DNA from: Euprymna scolopes
Taxonomy: Eukaryota > Mollusca > Cephalopoda > Sepiida > Sepiolidae
Assembly (NCBI GenBank): GCA_024364805.1
Contig: CM044511.1
Span: 31,798,038-31,822,653, forward strand
Direction: 5' to 3'
DNA length: 24,616 bases
Part shown: positions 1 to 10,064 of the stretch, one piece after another
How positions within the stretch are numbered: the first letter of the stretch is position 1
Layout: each line of letters starts with the position of its first letter
Program-made: the position numbers and the translations under genes
The notes under the pieces: model-generated
Database searches by the model: none
What the model was told of the DNA's origin: nothing
Seen by the model: the letters and a program-made list of their open reading frames with translations, nothing else

Positions 1-605
1 TTGTGGCTAGTTTCCAGCTCTTTCTCTTTTATCTTGATTTAGTATTCGAGCAGTTTATTATCCGATCTAATAGTTCGCAGTGTCTATCACGTGACAGACA
101 TACATTCCCGAAAAATAAAATGGCCAAATGTGTTGAATAGTTTATTCTCGTTTTGATTCTTTGTAGAAACAACAATCGTTAAATTTGAATGGATTCGATT
201 AGGTATTGGTCTGTTTTATGGTTGACTTAATCTAATTTTAATGCTCTTATTTAATTTTATGTCCAAGTTTAAACTACGAAAAGAAAAAGCAAATCTTCTG
301 AAAGAAGCAGAGTAACTAAATAACAATTAATGATTTATATTAAATGTCCAGTAATTATAAATCGAATTAAATGTTCAGACACAATGTAAAAGAACAATCA
401 AAATCATTTCATTGCATTGTGTTCTTTTTAGGATTATTTTTATTTTCATCAGTGTATTTTATTTAATTTACATAGTTCTTTTTTTGCATGATACGTTTTA
501 TAGCATTTATACATTGGTCATATTCTAAGGTATTTGTGTAGAACAAAATAAGTCGCATTATATTTTATAGTGCTTATGTGTTGTACTGATATTTACGTGC
601 TAATT
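1..605. other. AT-rich DNA, no feature seen
   Basis: No coding signal, RNA gene or recognisable repeat was seen on either strand. The stretch is AT-rich with short homopolymer runs. Confidence 0.5.
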
Positions 606-790
606 CAGAGAGTGATCCGCGCTATTTTTTACAATCGTATTTCCACGTTTAATTAAATTTTATGATATGTGTTTTTTTTTCTTCAATTGTAAGGGTAAAG
701 TATAGAATAGGTACAAAACACACTCCCCTCTCATGTTAAGCATGGCTTTTTAAATAATATCGTTATTATTTCAGCAGGGATCACTCTCTG
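606..790. mobile_element. Short MITE-like element with hAT-style inverted ends
   Basis: A perfect 13-bp inverted repeat bounds this 185-bp segment: CAGAGAGTGATCC at 606-618 and its reverse complement at 778-790. The match extends inward to about 18 bp with two mismatches. The CAGAG terminus fits hAT-superfamily ends, which begin CAG(A/G)G. There is no coding capacity, so it would be a non-autonomous MITE. The expected 8-bp target duplication is not evident (TGCTAATT on the left, CATGAGTA on the right), so the copy is old or the family call is wrong. Confidence 0.45.
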
Positions 791-1601
791 CATGAGTACC
801 GATTTTTTATATTCATGACATAGGCCAACGTTTAGGAACATAGATCCAATAGGGATTAGGTGCAAAAAGATATATTAAACAAAAGGTTGCAAGTGACATA
901 AAGGGTACGCGTTGCGCTATTACTGTACTGTCCCCTATAAATGTTATCCCATATCGTAATATAGGACTGTAAGAGTTTATGATGCAATGTAATTTTGTCT
1001 CACAGCCATTTATTACGAGGATTATATCATAATAGAGGGAGTATTATAGTGAAAAATATTTAGTGATATTTTATATTGACTAAACTAAGTCTGCAGTGTT
1101 TTGTAATTGATCATAAGAAAATATGTTTGTTTTTTTGTAATTTATAAATATTTGATAAAATATTATAAAAGATAATTTTCATATTTACGATTTTATTTAG
1201 TTATAAAATTATTCTAATATTGTTAGGTTAAAGTTCCATTATTTTACACATAAAATTGTTCTTCGTCAATATTTTCCATTTGATGTCATTTAGGAATTTG
1301 AGGAATTTTTTTGGAATGTAATTATTTTCACTTCGATAAGTCATGTTTTGTTTCCTGTTCACCTTATATCTAATGATGAGATATACAGTTATTTAAACTA
1401 TTCGTGTTTCAGAGGTTTCTCATCCTTATTAGTAATTAATTCATTTTAACAACATCGTTACTAAAAAAACAAAATAACAAAACAGAAATATGTTGACTAT
1501 GAAAATAAAAACAGTTACGAAGCCAAAAATGAAACTATTAAAAGAACCGACTATTTGTGCTACAAAATCATTTTTTCTATGTAGTCCTAATAATTTTCAA
1601 T
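791..1601. other. AT-rich DNA, no feature seen
   Basis: Nothing supportable was found: no long open frame, RNA gene or repeat related to others in the window. Confidence 0.45.
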
Positions 1602-1830
1602 GCACGTTTTCCGGCGATGAACAGGGGCGTTCAGCCTGAGTTCATCTCTCCCATTTTTGTTGCCACTCTGAAGTTGAGTAACCCATTTTCTAGCTGTGCT
1701 GGTATCAACTATATCGGTTTCCTAAACGTTCAACATTCTTTGATTAATTTTGATCAGTTCAATGTCTTTGCCTGGAGGACTTCAATAACGGGTCCTTATT
1801 ACTGACGCACGTCCACAGCGGGATTTGCTT
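1602..1830 (-). pseudogene. Mariner-like transposase relic, N-terminal DNA-binding part
   Basis: Read on the minus strand, one frame gives a helix-turn-helix-like stretch containing TSTARKWVTQLQSGN followed by RDELRLNAPVHRRKT. This resembles the second DNA-binding helix and linker of mariner transposases, where the family has ST(V/A)RRWV..(F/L)(R/Q)SG followed by ED(E/D)xRSGRP. The same frame has stop codons just upstream and after this block, and no catalytic domain follows. It is therefore a short, decayed fragment. It differs from the mariner at 11.6-12.65 kb, so it belongs to another subfamily. The assignment rests on about 60 residues of weak similarity. Confidence 0.45.
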
Positions 1831-2175
1831 TCTAAGAATCTTACAGTGCATATATCTTGAACAGGGAAAAAGTTTTAGTTTATTAATGCATTGGTTCAGT
1901 CATAACAATACAATTCCTTCTGAACCATTTTAAAGGCATTATTAAAGAAGAATCTTCATAATATTATCGTTTTAATTTCATTTTTAATTTCCATAGACAC
2001 TCGATAATTTGTATCTAGGGAGACTAATATATCCTGATCATATAAACACACCAAAACAAAGACTGTCACACACTTAGCGTTTAAAGTATATATTATTTCC
2101 TCTTAATATATTTACGGTTATGGGGTCAAAATTACTCCAAATTTCTATGAACAAGCACAATGTTCACATGAATAA
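1831..2175. other. AT-rich DNA, no feature seen
   Basis: No gene or repeat was recognised between the mariner relic and the Helitron-like element. Confidence 0.4.
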
Positions 2176-2707
2176 TCCATATATCTATAAAAGCGACGAT
2201 ATGTATGTGACAACTAAACTCAACCTATATACTCATCGAATTTTTGATGTATAGACTTGAAATATGATATACAATGTAATCAGAGAAGTGGACAAATTTT
2301 GAAACGGTTTTATCCGGAAAAAAGTTCGGCTAAAGGGGTCAAATTTAGTGTTTGTTACTCAGAAGTCATCGGATTTTTATCTGTATGTCAACTATTTCAC
2401 AACTTTGCATATGAGGATCGTTCAGCTTCTTAAGTTAAGAATTAATAGGTTTAAAAACACGTTTTAAAGATTGTATGAAGCAAGTCTGATGGTTATCGTT
2501 CTTAACTCCCTATCTTTAGGTTTTAGTTTCGATCTAAGATTGAGTATTTTTCTTTTCGTTTTCTTACAAGAAATGAACAATTCAGAAAAAAAACATAGTG
2601 CTAGCATGCACATACTCAATTTATTCCCAATTTATTTTTGCTTCATTTTTTTATTAAGAAATTTAACGTTGTGTTTGATACCGGCCAACGTTTGGTACAT
2701 CTACTAG
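2176..2707 (+). mobile_element. Helitron-like non-autonomous element, copy H1
   Basis: The element starts A|TCCATATATCTATAAAAG at 2176 and ends CTAG|T at 2704-2707, matching the Helitron pattern of 5'-TC...CTAG-3' inserted between A and T. A decayed GC-rich near-palindrome (CCGGCCAACGTTTGG) lies about 10 bp before the 3' end, where Helitrons carry a hairpin. It aligns along its length with the copy at 8674-9163: shared blocks include the 5' TATACTCA(T/A)CG(A/G)ATTTTT region, the ATCCG(G/A)(A/C)AAAAAGT region and the 3' end. It has no coding capacity and looks like the oldest of the four copies. Confidence 0.6.
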
Positions 2708-2984
2708 TTTATAATAAAGTAAAAATGAACAAGTATTACTAAAAGAAAATCATATAAATAAATCGATCAAGTTACTTGAAACAATTTCAATTTTGATAAA
2801 AAAGTGAATATTATCGTATTCTTGTCTTCTTTAAGCGGCCTCGTTTTCACATTTTCCAAAATATGATGACGTAAAATAAGCACATTTTAATAATACAAAA
2901 CACTGATGCAAGTTTGATAATGGTCAAATCCGCAATCTTTTTTGATCCGCATTTTATATACCAATCGATGTGTAACAACCATTC
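2708..2984. other. AT-rich DNA, no feature seen
   Basis: Nothing was recognised; the 3' part may belong to the diverged left edge of the following repeat. Confidence 0.35.
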
Positions 2985-3297
2985 TTGTGTTTTTGTATAC
3001 AACGAGTGTTTCTCTAAAATTAACCGTCAATCAGCTTGACTATGGTTTGCAATATTTGCACCTGCATAAAGGTTAATCGATTTATAATGTACTTTAATAT
3101 ACAAAATTTATTCCGCCAAAGGCGATTTTCATTTGCTTAACTTGATATATAATGCCATAATTTCCATTCAGAACTTATTGAACAGAGATCTCTATTCATT
3201 GTCGATGAAGCGATACCTCTAGATAAATATCGATGTGCATATTTATGGCCCATATATTAAGATCTACTGATAATATTTTAATACTCGCACTTTCACA

Positions 3298-3375
<78 letters not shown>
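2985..3375 (+). repeat. Interspersed repeat with built-in (CA)n(TA)n tail, copy 1
   Basis: This segment aligns with 7268-7646. Shared blocks in the same order are ACCGTCA, GGTTAATCGA, GCCAAAGGCGATTT followed by CATTTG, ATGCCAT(A/G)ATTT, a TATTCATxG block, CTxxAGATAAATAT, and then a (CA)n(TA)n tract at the same relative position. The family is not recognised and has no coding capacity. The shared microsatellite suggests the tract, or its seed, is part of the repeat. Confidence 0.6.
3299..3375. repeat. Compound microsatellite (AC)n(TA)n
   Basis: About 39 bp of AC repeats (3299-3337) run directly into about 38 bp of TA repeats (3338-3375). Open frames across it encode only simple IYIY and CVCV runs. 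Confidence 0.95.
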
Positions 3376-3378
<3 letters not shown>

Positions 3379-4272
3379 AAAGGGATTAGAACAAGAGTCT
3401 AAAGAGCAGAGTACATTGTAATGTATTAGTAAATTCATTAATACGAATAGAATAAAAGAAAATAAAACTGTGCTCGTTGTAATGTAGATACATAATAACC
3501 TCGATAGGCATATATATCCTAGAGCTGTTTTAATATTGTGTAAGATAATTGATAATTTATAATTAAAATTAAAAATTAAAAATCGGGTTCACAAGGAAGA
3601 ACAAACAAAATCAATAAATTGTACGATCGTTTCGGAAACGATATTTTTATTGAAATAGACAATACCTCTTGGACAATAATTTTATCATATAGTTTTGGAA
3701 ACAAAGTCTCCTCATCAGCAAAAATATGTGGTGGGACTGTGTTAAAGACACCAAAAATAAAAGTAGCATTTTTTAAAAGTAAGGCAGATATATCTGTAAA
3801 ATGTTTTAAATATAAAGGAAAATAGCTACTTTTTGATGTTGATAAACAAAGTAAGATAAAATAACATAGGGGAAAGGTAATGTTACGAGAGGATATTTTA
3901 CATATTTCCAATAAATAAATATATATATATACAATAACGCGCCGTTATTTCATAATGTCATCCATAAGCTAAACCCTGACAACTAACATTTTTGTGCATT
4001 AATCGATATTGTGTTATAATATTGCAATATCCTTACGTCTAACTTCCAAATTGTCTGACTGTTCTTAAATTTGACTGAAAAGATTTGTTAGTGTTGATGT
4101 ACACTCCGAACCATTCGAATCGTATTATTACTTCTAGGTTTTCATCCTCTAAGACCCTTGTAGAAATATTACCGATCATACGCAAACACTATATTATACC
4201 AATACGTTTGCCAGATTAGAATTTATTAAGTACAGAGTAGCAAATTAAAAACAAATCATGATTATCGCAACA
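3376..4272. other. AT-rich DNA with one unrecognised open frame
   Basis: A plus-strand frame is open from about 3580 to 3825 (roughly 80 codons, no convincing ATG near its start) and an antisense 111-codon frame covers 3576-3911. Neither resembles a family I know. Overlapping open frames on both strands in AT-rich DNA point to chance. A perfect 8-bp palindromic arm pair (ATCGTTTC/GAAACGAT) lies near 3626-3642. Nothing else is supportable. Confidence 0.3.
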
Positions 4273-6240
4273 TGTATTTTTTTTACATAGGAATCACCAC
4301 ATTATCAAGGCCCAGAGGCCACTAAAGGATAAGGGTTAAAGAGTGTACAGTAGAAACTGGACAATATAGTAATCATTAGTAATGAAAATTTGGTAAATTT
4401 GATAACTTATATAGAACGGCCCATCAAGAACTTATTTACGTTAGACTTGAAGACAACCATATTGTAGTCAGCCGGAAAGCAGGAAAACGGAAGACAATTC
4501 CACAGGCGTGCAGTTCTAAGAAAGAAGCTTTGTTCATGGAATCTACGTTTAGGTTTAGGCACAGATAAAGAGTGGGGGAATTATTGATAGTGTTTACAGC
4601 TAGACGAGTGTTTATTGTGAAAGTTTGGCGAGGGGTGACCATAGATTTAAGCTCAGTCGAACACTTTCCATGAAAATAACGATACATCAGAGACAAACTC
4701 GCAGCATCTCTTCTGTGAGATAGCAGTTGCAAAGAAGAGAAAAGGACATCTCCTACGAGGCTACGAAGTCTATTTTGAACTCTATCAAGGCAGACCAAGT
4801 CCTTTCTAGCAGCTCCTGCCCAGATGTGGCAACAGTATTCCATCCTTGGACGTACCTGGCTCTTATATAGATAGAGAATAGCATCAGCAGTGAGATATCT
4901 ACCGGATCGATAGAAAGATCCCACCATTTTTCCAGCGGCCTTGGCAACAGATTTGATGTACGTGTTCCATTTAAGATCAGGAGTAATGGTCAAGCCAAGA
5001 AGCTTGTCAAAACTTGAGGCCTCCTGAAGATGAGAGCCATTTATTTAAATTGATGCCAGATGTGGACCAGAATGTTGATGATCTACATAGAGAAGCTTGG
5101 TTTTAGATGCATTAAAAGTAACCAGCCACTTCTTCCCCCATTGTACTACGTGCTCAAGATCAGAGGAGAGAAAATTGGAGAGAAGTTGGTCGTTTACTGT
5201 CTTAGATGTGCTACCATAAATGGTAGTGTCGTCAGCATAAATGTCTACAAATGATGTAAGGATGTGATTTGGAAGATCATTAATGTAGATCAGGAAAAGA
5301 ATTGGGCCCTGGATGGACCCCTGGGGGACACCGGCATTAATACTGTGAGCTTCTGATTTTTGCCCCTCAACTACTACTCTTATGCACCTATCAGAAAGAA
5401 ATGATTTAACAATTGAGAAGACATTTCCAGCAATACCATAGCTAGAGATCTTATGAAGTAAACCTTTATGCCATACCCTATCAAAGGCCTTAGATATGTC
5501 AAGAGCAATTGCCCTAGAAAGGTTGCCTCCGTCGAGAGATTTGCTAATCCTATGAGATATAACTGTAAGCACATCTGCTGTAGATCTAGCAGAACGGAAA
5601 CCATATTGAGTGTCACTAAGAAGGTTATATTTTGATTGAGATGGTTGATTACTTCTGTATTTAACACAGATTCTAGCAACTTACTCATGGCGCACAGGAG
5701 ACTTATTGGCCTGTACTGAGAGGGGGATGAGCGACCACTTGAATTCTTAAATACAGGGCATACTGATGAAATTTTCCAGAGAGATGGGAAACTATTCTAT
5801 TAAGACAACGTTTAAACAGTTTTGTAAGTATGGGCGCTAGTTCAGGTTGAAGTTTTTTGAGTACTATAATTTGAATACCGTCAGGGCCAGTTGCTTTACT
5901 GGAATCAAGGTTTTTGATTAGCTTGGCAACATCATTTACAGATATACGTATATCACATAGCGTGTTTTCTGATACAGGAGGAAATATTGGGGGTTGGCGG
6001 CCTTGATCGGAAAGGGTAGAATTAGCTTCAAAGTTCTTGACAAAGAGATTGGCTTTGTCTGATGCTGACGAGATTACCTCAGGTCCATTGATAATAGTTG
6101 AGATGGAGCACACGCTTCTGTTAATGGTTCTGTTTGCTATTTGTCAGAACTGATGGGAACCAAGCCGCTGTTCAGCTACTTTCGACTTAACAGATGAGCA
6201 TACAACTCTCTTGCATTCTTTATTACTTTCTTACAATGGT
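4273..6240 (-). mobile_element. CR1/L2-like LINE, 5'-truncated copy
   Basis: This is a minus-strand non-LTR retrotransposon running from a degenerate A-rich 3' tail (AAAAAAAA near 4275-4283 on the minus strand) to a 5' break near 6240. It covers the end of the linker after the endonuclease, the reverse transcriptase and the C-terminal domain. The apurinic-like endonuclease and ORF1 are absent, as expected for 5' truncation during reverse transcription. No target-site duplication was identified. The lineage call (CR1/L2/Rex-type, in the jockey superfamily) rests on RT motifs and the lack of an RNase H domain. Confidence 0.85.
4407..6235 (-). pseudogene. LINE reverse transcriptase ORF2 fragment
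   Basis: This encodes reverse transcriptase used in target-primed reverse transcription. Going 5' to 3' on the minus strand one reads: the region before the RT (LNRSVC...IINGPEV, near 6080-6125), motif 1 with SSKATGPDGIQ (near 5870), SKLLESVLNTEVINHL (near 5640-5688), motif A ALDISKAFDRVWH (near 5480), motif B GVPQGSIQGP (near 5310), the catalytic FVDIYADDTTIYG with YADD (near 5240), thumb sequence around FNASKTKLLYV, and a C-terminal domain with RPRMEYCCHIWAG and LDRVQNRLRSLVGD. The true C-terminus, NKFLMGRSI, stops at 4407-4409. The frame is broken by several shifts (near 5690-5770, 5570-5600, 5020-5045 and 4470-4500) and by stops upstream of 6113, so it is dead. The YADD and motif A aspartates remain. 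Confidence 0.88.
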
Positions 6241-7267
6241 TGCTGGCAGTCCTGATATTCTTATAATAATATTACTTTTATGCATGATATAGCGAATTTA
6301 TCTTATATTTTTTATTTGTTTTTTTTTTTGTTTCTGATGTTTACAATTGTTAATTTTTATACATACACACCGGATTAGGTTGGAAATGGTAAGTCAACAA
6401 TTTTTATTGTTTGAACAAAACTTGTAAAATTAGATTCCATCTATTTCATATGAGAACTAATTTATAAAACAACAGTTGGTTTTCCACTATGCAATGAAGA
6501 CTAAATTGTATTGTAAACTAAGTCATTGCGGATTGCATGTGAATCTTCCCTCCGGTGCAGGGAGATGGGTCTCCAACTAGAGTACCCAACTAGTCGATTT
6601 AGTCAAAAAATAAGCGATTTGATTGGAGTGTTAACATTCATAGATCATCATTGAATCCCGGGCAACTTTGGGTATCCATGTTTGTAAACTATATAATACA
6701 AGTCATATAAAATATAAGTTTTATATAAATTACAAATAATAAAAGCAATAAAGTAGTAGAAAAATACCCTATCTAATATTCTAGTGGATTGAAAATGCCA
6801 TGCATTGATATTGATATAGTAATGATATTTTGAGTTATTTATCGTTCATCTTAGAACAAAAACACAACATTTGCCAGTTTAAAATTATATTAATAATGAT
6901 CTAAACCTTTTTTTTATTTCTAAAACCACTGAACATTTACAATTAAATAAAAATCTTAGTATTCAACGCAACCATTCAGTGAGGTTTCTTTTCTGAAAAC
7001 ATTCGTCAATGCGCAACAATTTGGCGTATGCTGTATGCTCTTTATATCAGACCTAGCTTTCGCTCCATCTCCAGCAATTTCATGTATCAAATTGAATGCA
7101 AAGGAGCCTAACCATCCACAATGTTACAGAAAAGCGATCGTCAACATCTACAACTAATTACGAAATTCTCTTCAGCTCAAAAACCTGTGCCTGCGGTGAA
7201 AGATTTTTATTATCTATGCCGCATAATTGAAGCCAAATGAGCTCCGCGTGTCCTTTCCGCTTCTTAC
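6241..7267. other. No recognised feature
   Basis: The left part is AT-rich and featureless. From about 6960 to 7267 the base composition is more balanced and may be an extension of the repeat that follows, but no matching sequence is visible beside the first copy. A CCCGGGCAACTTTGGGTATCC string near 6657 resembles a decayed Helitron hairpin but lacks a CTAG end. Confidence 0.35.
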
Positions 7268-7572
7268 AGGCATCTCCATGCATATAACGAACTCTTTAAA
7301 AGTAAATGACCGTCATACGAAAATTGTACCAATTTATGGGTTAATCGAACAATAATTTGTTACATTCTACAACTGGATGCGAAAAGCTTTGCCAAAGGCG
7401 ATTTACATTTGTTTGGTTTGACGTGTTATGCCATGATTTCGTCTGTAAATCAGCCGTCGGTATTCATCGCCGCTGAAATCATATCTCCAGATAAATATTG
7501 CTATGCACATTTATGACATGTTATCATATATATTCGTCCAAATTATCATGCTCGCCCGTTTACTCTCGCTAC

Positions 7573-7619
<47 letters not shown>

Positions 7620-7646
7620 ACACACACATATATATATATATATATT
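7268..7646 (+). repeat. Interspersed repeat with built-in (CA)n(TA)n tail, copy 2
   Basis: Second copy of the unrecognised family at 2985-3375, in the same orientation. The best-conserved block is TTTGCCAAAGGCGATTTACA near 7390-7410, followed by ATGCCATGATTTCG and CCAGATAAATATTG. As in copy 1 it ends in a CA tract followed by TA repeats, here preceded by a short CT run. Confidence 0.6.
7573..7645. repeat. Compound microsatellite (CT)n(CA)n(TA)n
   Basis: CT repeats (7573-7587), CA repeats with one interruption (7587-7628) and TA repeats (to 7645). Confidence 0.95.
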
Positions 7647-7756
7647 CTTCGCAAAATAAAACTTATTTACAGCTCACACAAGTCATGAAAGCTGCAAACA
7701 AGAAATCCAAGATTTATTTAATTGTAGCGGTGTTGTATTGTGGAAATAAATATATA

Positions 7757-8173
7757 CTAGCATGGGTGCCCGGCGTTGCCAGCGTGTTTGGAGGTGTATG
7801 CTGAGCAAAAAAAGGTCTATTTTTTAAAACTTTGACCCCTATTATGACCCCTTAACATTTGTTGTTTTGGGCTCAAACTAAGTTATTAAGTTAGATCCAT
7901 GTCCAAGGAACCTATATCGAAAATTTCAAATGTTTATACCCAAAATTGTCGGAGGAGTTTATTAGAGTTCTCAAACGTCAAATCATTGAACTTGGACCCC
8001 TTAAAGCCAAATTTCTGGCCGAAAATCGATCACGTAGATTTTCCAAAATCCCAGTACGCTGTATACCAAATTTCGAGTCTGTAGACTTAAAATTGACAGA
8101 GTTATTGCGTACGGAAATTTACACAGACACACAGACAGACAATCAGACACGTTCACTTTAATAGAGATATTGA
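7757..8173 (-). mobile_element. Helitron-like non-autonomous element, copy H3
   Basis: On the minus strand it starts A|TCAATATCTCTATTAAAG (5' end at 8173) and ends CTAG|T (7757-7760). A GC-rich hairpin remnant (GGCAACGCCGGGC on the minus strand) lies just before the 3' end. The 5' part carries a GTCTGTCTGTGTG run. It aligns nearly end to end with the copy at 17019-17434: shared landmarks include TATGACCCCTTAA, TTGTTTTGGGCTC, TTTCTGGCCGAAAA, CAAATTTCGAGTC and GTAGACTTAAAATTG. The two short open frames inside it are not conserved in the other copy, so it is non-coding. Confidence 0.65.
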
Positions 8174-8195
8174 TAGGTTAGTCCATATGAGAAGT

Positions 8196-8198
<3 letters not shown>

Positions 8199-8233
<35 letters not shown>
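8199..8233. repeat. (TA)n microsatellite
   Basis: About 35 bp of uninterrupted TA repeats, 26 bp beyond the 5' end of Helitron-like copy H3. Confidence 0.95.
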
Positions 8234-8236
<3 letters not shown>

Positions 8237-8631
8237 ATATCTCATTGAGTTAAAACTAGTTTAGTGCAAAATTGATTGTTGAACGTGGTTAAATATGCGG
8301 TTTTCATTAAATACTTATCAGAAGTAATCTATATTATTATCCCTTAATCTCCAGCAAAGCAATTATATACATCTCCAAAATAATTATATATATAAAATTT
8401 CAGCGAGATATACAATCTATTTTGTAATAAATATTTACAGTAAATTTAGTATTTTTTCCTAATTCATAAGTACCTTTAAAAAATCATTAATTGTGCAGTA
8501 TTAGTTAATTCTTTTTAACTGAATATTGGCAGACTTTATAAAAGTATCAGCCTGATTAGTCAAGTAAAGTAAAAATAAAAACGAAAAGAAGGACAAAAAA
8601 ACACTAAGCAAACAACACCACCACCAACAAC

Positions 8632-8633
<2 letters not shown>
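8234..8633. other. AT-rich DNA, no feature seen
   Basis: Nothing recognisable was found in this spacer between two simple-sequence tracts. Confidence 0.4.
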
Positions 8634-8673
<40 letters not shown>

Positions 8674-8682
8674 GATAATAAT
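8634..8682. repeat. (AAT)n microsatellite
   Basis: Trinucleotide AAT repeats with a single CTG interruption near 8672; it abuts and may have eroded the 5' end of Helitron-like copy H2. Confidence 0.9.
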
Positions 8683-9163
8683 ATATGTGTCTGTGTAAAC
8701 GTCAGAGTGTATGTGTAATAAGATACGTCTCTACTATATACTCAACGGATTTTTTATCTATGAACATGAAATTTGATATATCAGGTATTCAATCATGTGG
8801 AACAGTTTTTAATTGTATCTCATCCGACAAAAAGTCTGTGAGGGATCAACATTTAAAAATTGGTATTGAGAAATCAACGGATTTTTGTTTATTTGTAAAC
8901 TGTTTTACGAATGCGCATGCTCGGCTGTGAAAAATTGCGTTTCTGTTAAAAACGTGCCAAACTGGCCTTTTGGTTATCGTAATTGTTTGACTGCTTTAGG
9001 TTTTTGTTTGGATCTCAGCTCGGGTACTTTATATTTACTTATAAGAATAAACTGTTTAGAAAAAAATCATAATAATCGCATGCAGATATCTCAGATTCTG
9101 TTATCATTAAAATATAATATTTATGCCTTATAATCCACTGGGCAACGCTGGCCAGTCTGCTAG
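8674..9163 (+). mobile_element. Helitron-like non-autonomous element, copy H2
   Basis: It aligns with copy H1 and is better preserved at its 3' end: CTAG at 9160-9163 followed by T, with stem arms ACTGG (9137-9141) and CCAGT (9152-9156) about 4 bp upstream. The 5' end has lost the TC start and merges with the AAT microsatellite, but the TGTGTCTGTGTAAACGTC string close to it matches the 5' region of H3/H4. The 81- and 82-codon open frames inside it are interrupted in H1, so they are not genes. Confidence 0.6.
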
Positions 9164-9164
9164 T

Positions 9165-9172
<8 letters not shown>

Positions 9173-9206
<34 letters not shown>
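9173..9206. repeat. (TA)n microsatellite
   Basis: TA repeats starting 9 bp after the CTAG end of the Helitron-like copy H2. Confidence 0.92.
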
Positions 9207-9208
<2 letters not shown>

Positions 9209-10064
9209 TAATGAAATCAAAGGAATGTAGTCTTTACCTGATATACGCAATGTTAAACTTCAAACTAATATAAATAACAGTATTTCTACATAGATAATAT
9301 AATCACAACCGAAGAAAAAATCCCAATACGATAGAGAGTAGAGCTTATTAAAATAGAAAGAAAATTTACACTGTAAATTGAACTTTATAATAAAAATTTA
9401 TTGTTCGACTGAATACTCCGAAAACAAGTTACAAAGTCCTTATTCCGAGGAATTTCAAATAATGCTAATCTTGTTATTCTTCTCACCAGCGGACATACAG
9501 AAATCAGCAAATTATATTTGTAGCAATGCTAGAATTTTCTAGTTGTGGCATTAACTGAACTCGCAATTTATTGTAGTTATAAATTTCCAAGAAAAGAAGT
9601 GAAAATGTTAGCTATGTAAAATATATATATATATACAAACAAACCGCGCATAATATTTCATGTTGTATGATGATTCTCTCAAGCTGATCAGAAATGAGAA
9701 ATTAGTTCCCTAGAGAAATGGAGTCCAAAATTAATCCAGCGTAACGATGGAAATAATCTGATTGGAAAAACAGCTGAAATAATGAAAATTGTTTTTTTTT
9801 TCGGGCAGTGCAGTAGCCCAAAGGGAAGTTGAGCTCCAGTCAAATGGGGTCGAGCAATAAAAAGAGGAGAAAAACAGCATGTCAACGTTCCTCTTCGGTT
9901 TAATTAGTAAAGGTGATTTCAGACTAACTTTTAAAGAATTAAGATCAGGGTTATTTATTATATACATTTTAACAATATTGATATTATGTTTACAGAAGAA
10001 CAATCGAATGACTACTATTCTCTGGTGTCTAAGATCTCTCTGTTTATCAGGGCAACATGGCATA
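9207..10064. other. No recognised feature
   Basis: Short open frames on both strands (for example 9731-10063 minus, 9879-10094 plus) are not recognisable and overlap each other. A short GC-richer stretch near 9800-9860 has no assignment. Confidence 0.35.

Noticed and set aside
3576-3911. 111-codon minus-strand open frame
   Set aside because: It overlaps an antisense open frame, matches no known family and lies in AT-rich DNA where stops are simply unevenly placed.
6645-6690. CCCGGGCAACTTTGGGTATCC, resembling a Helitron 3' hairpin
   Set aside because: No CTAG end follows, and the sequence upstream does not align with H1-H4.
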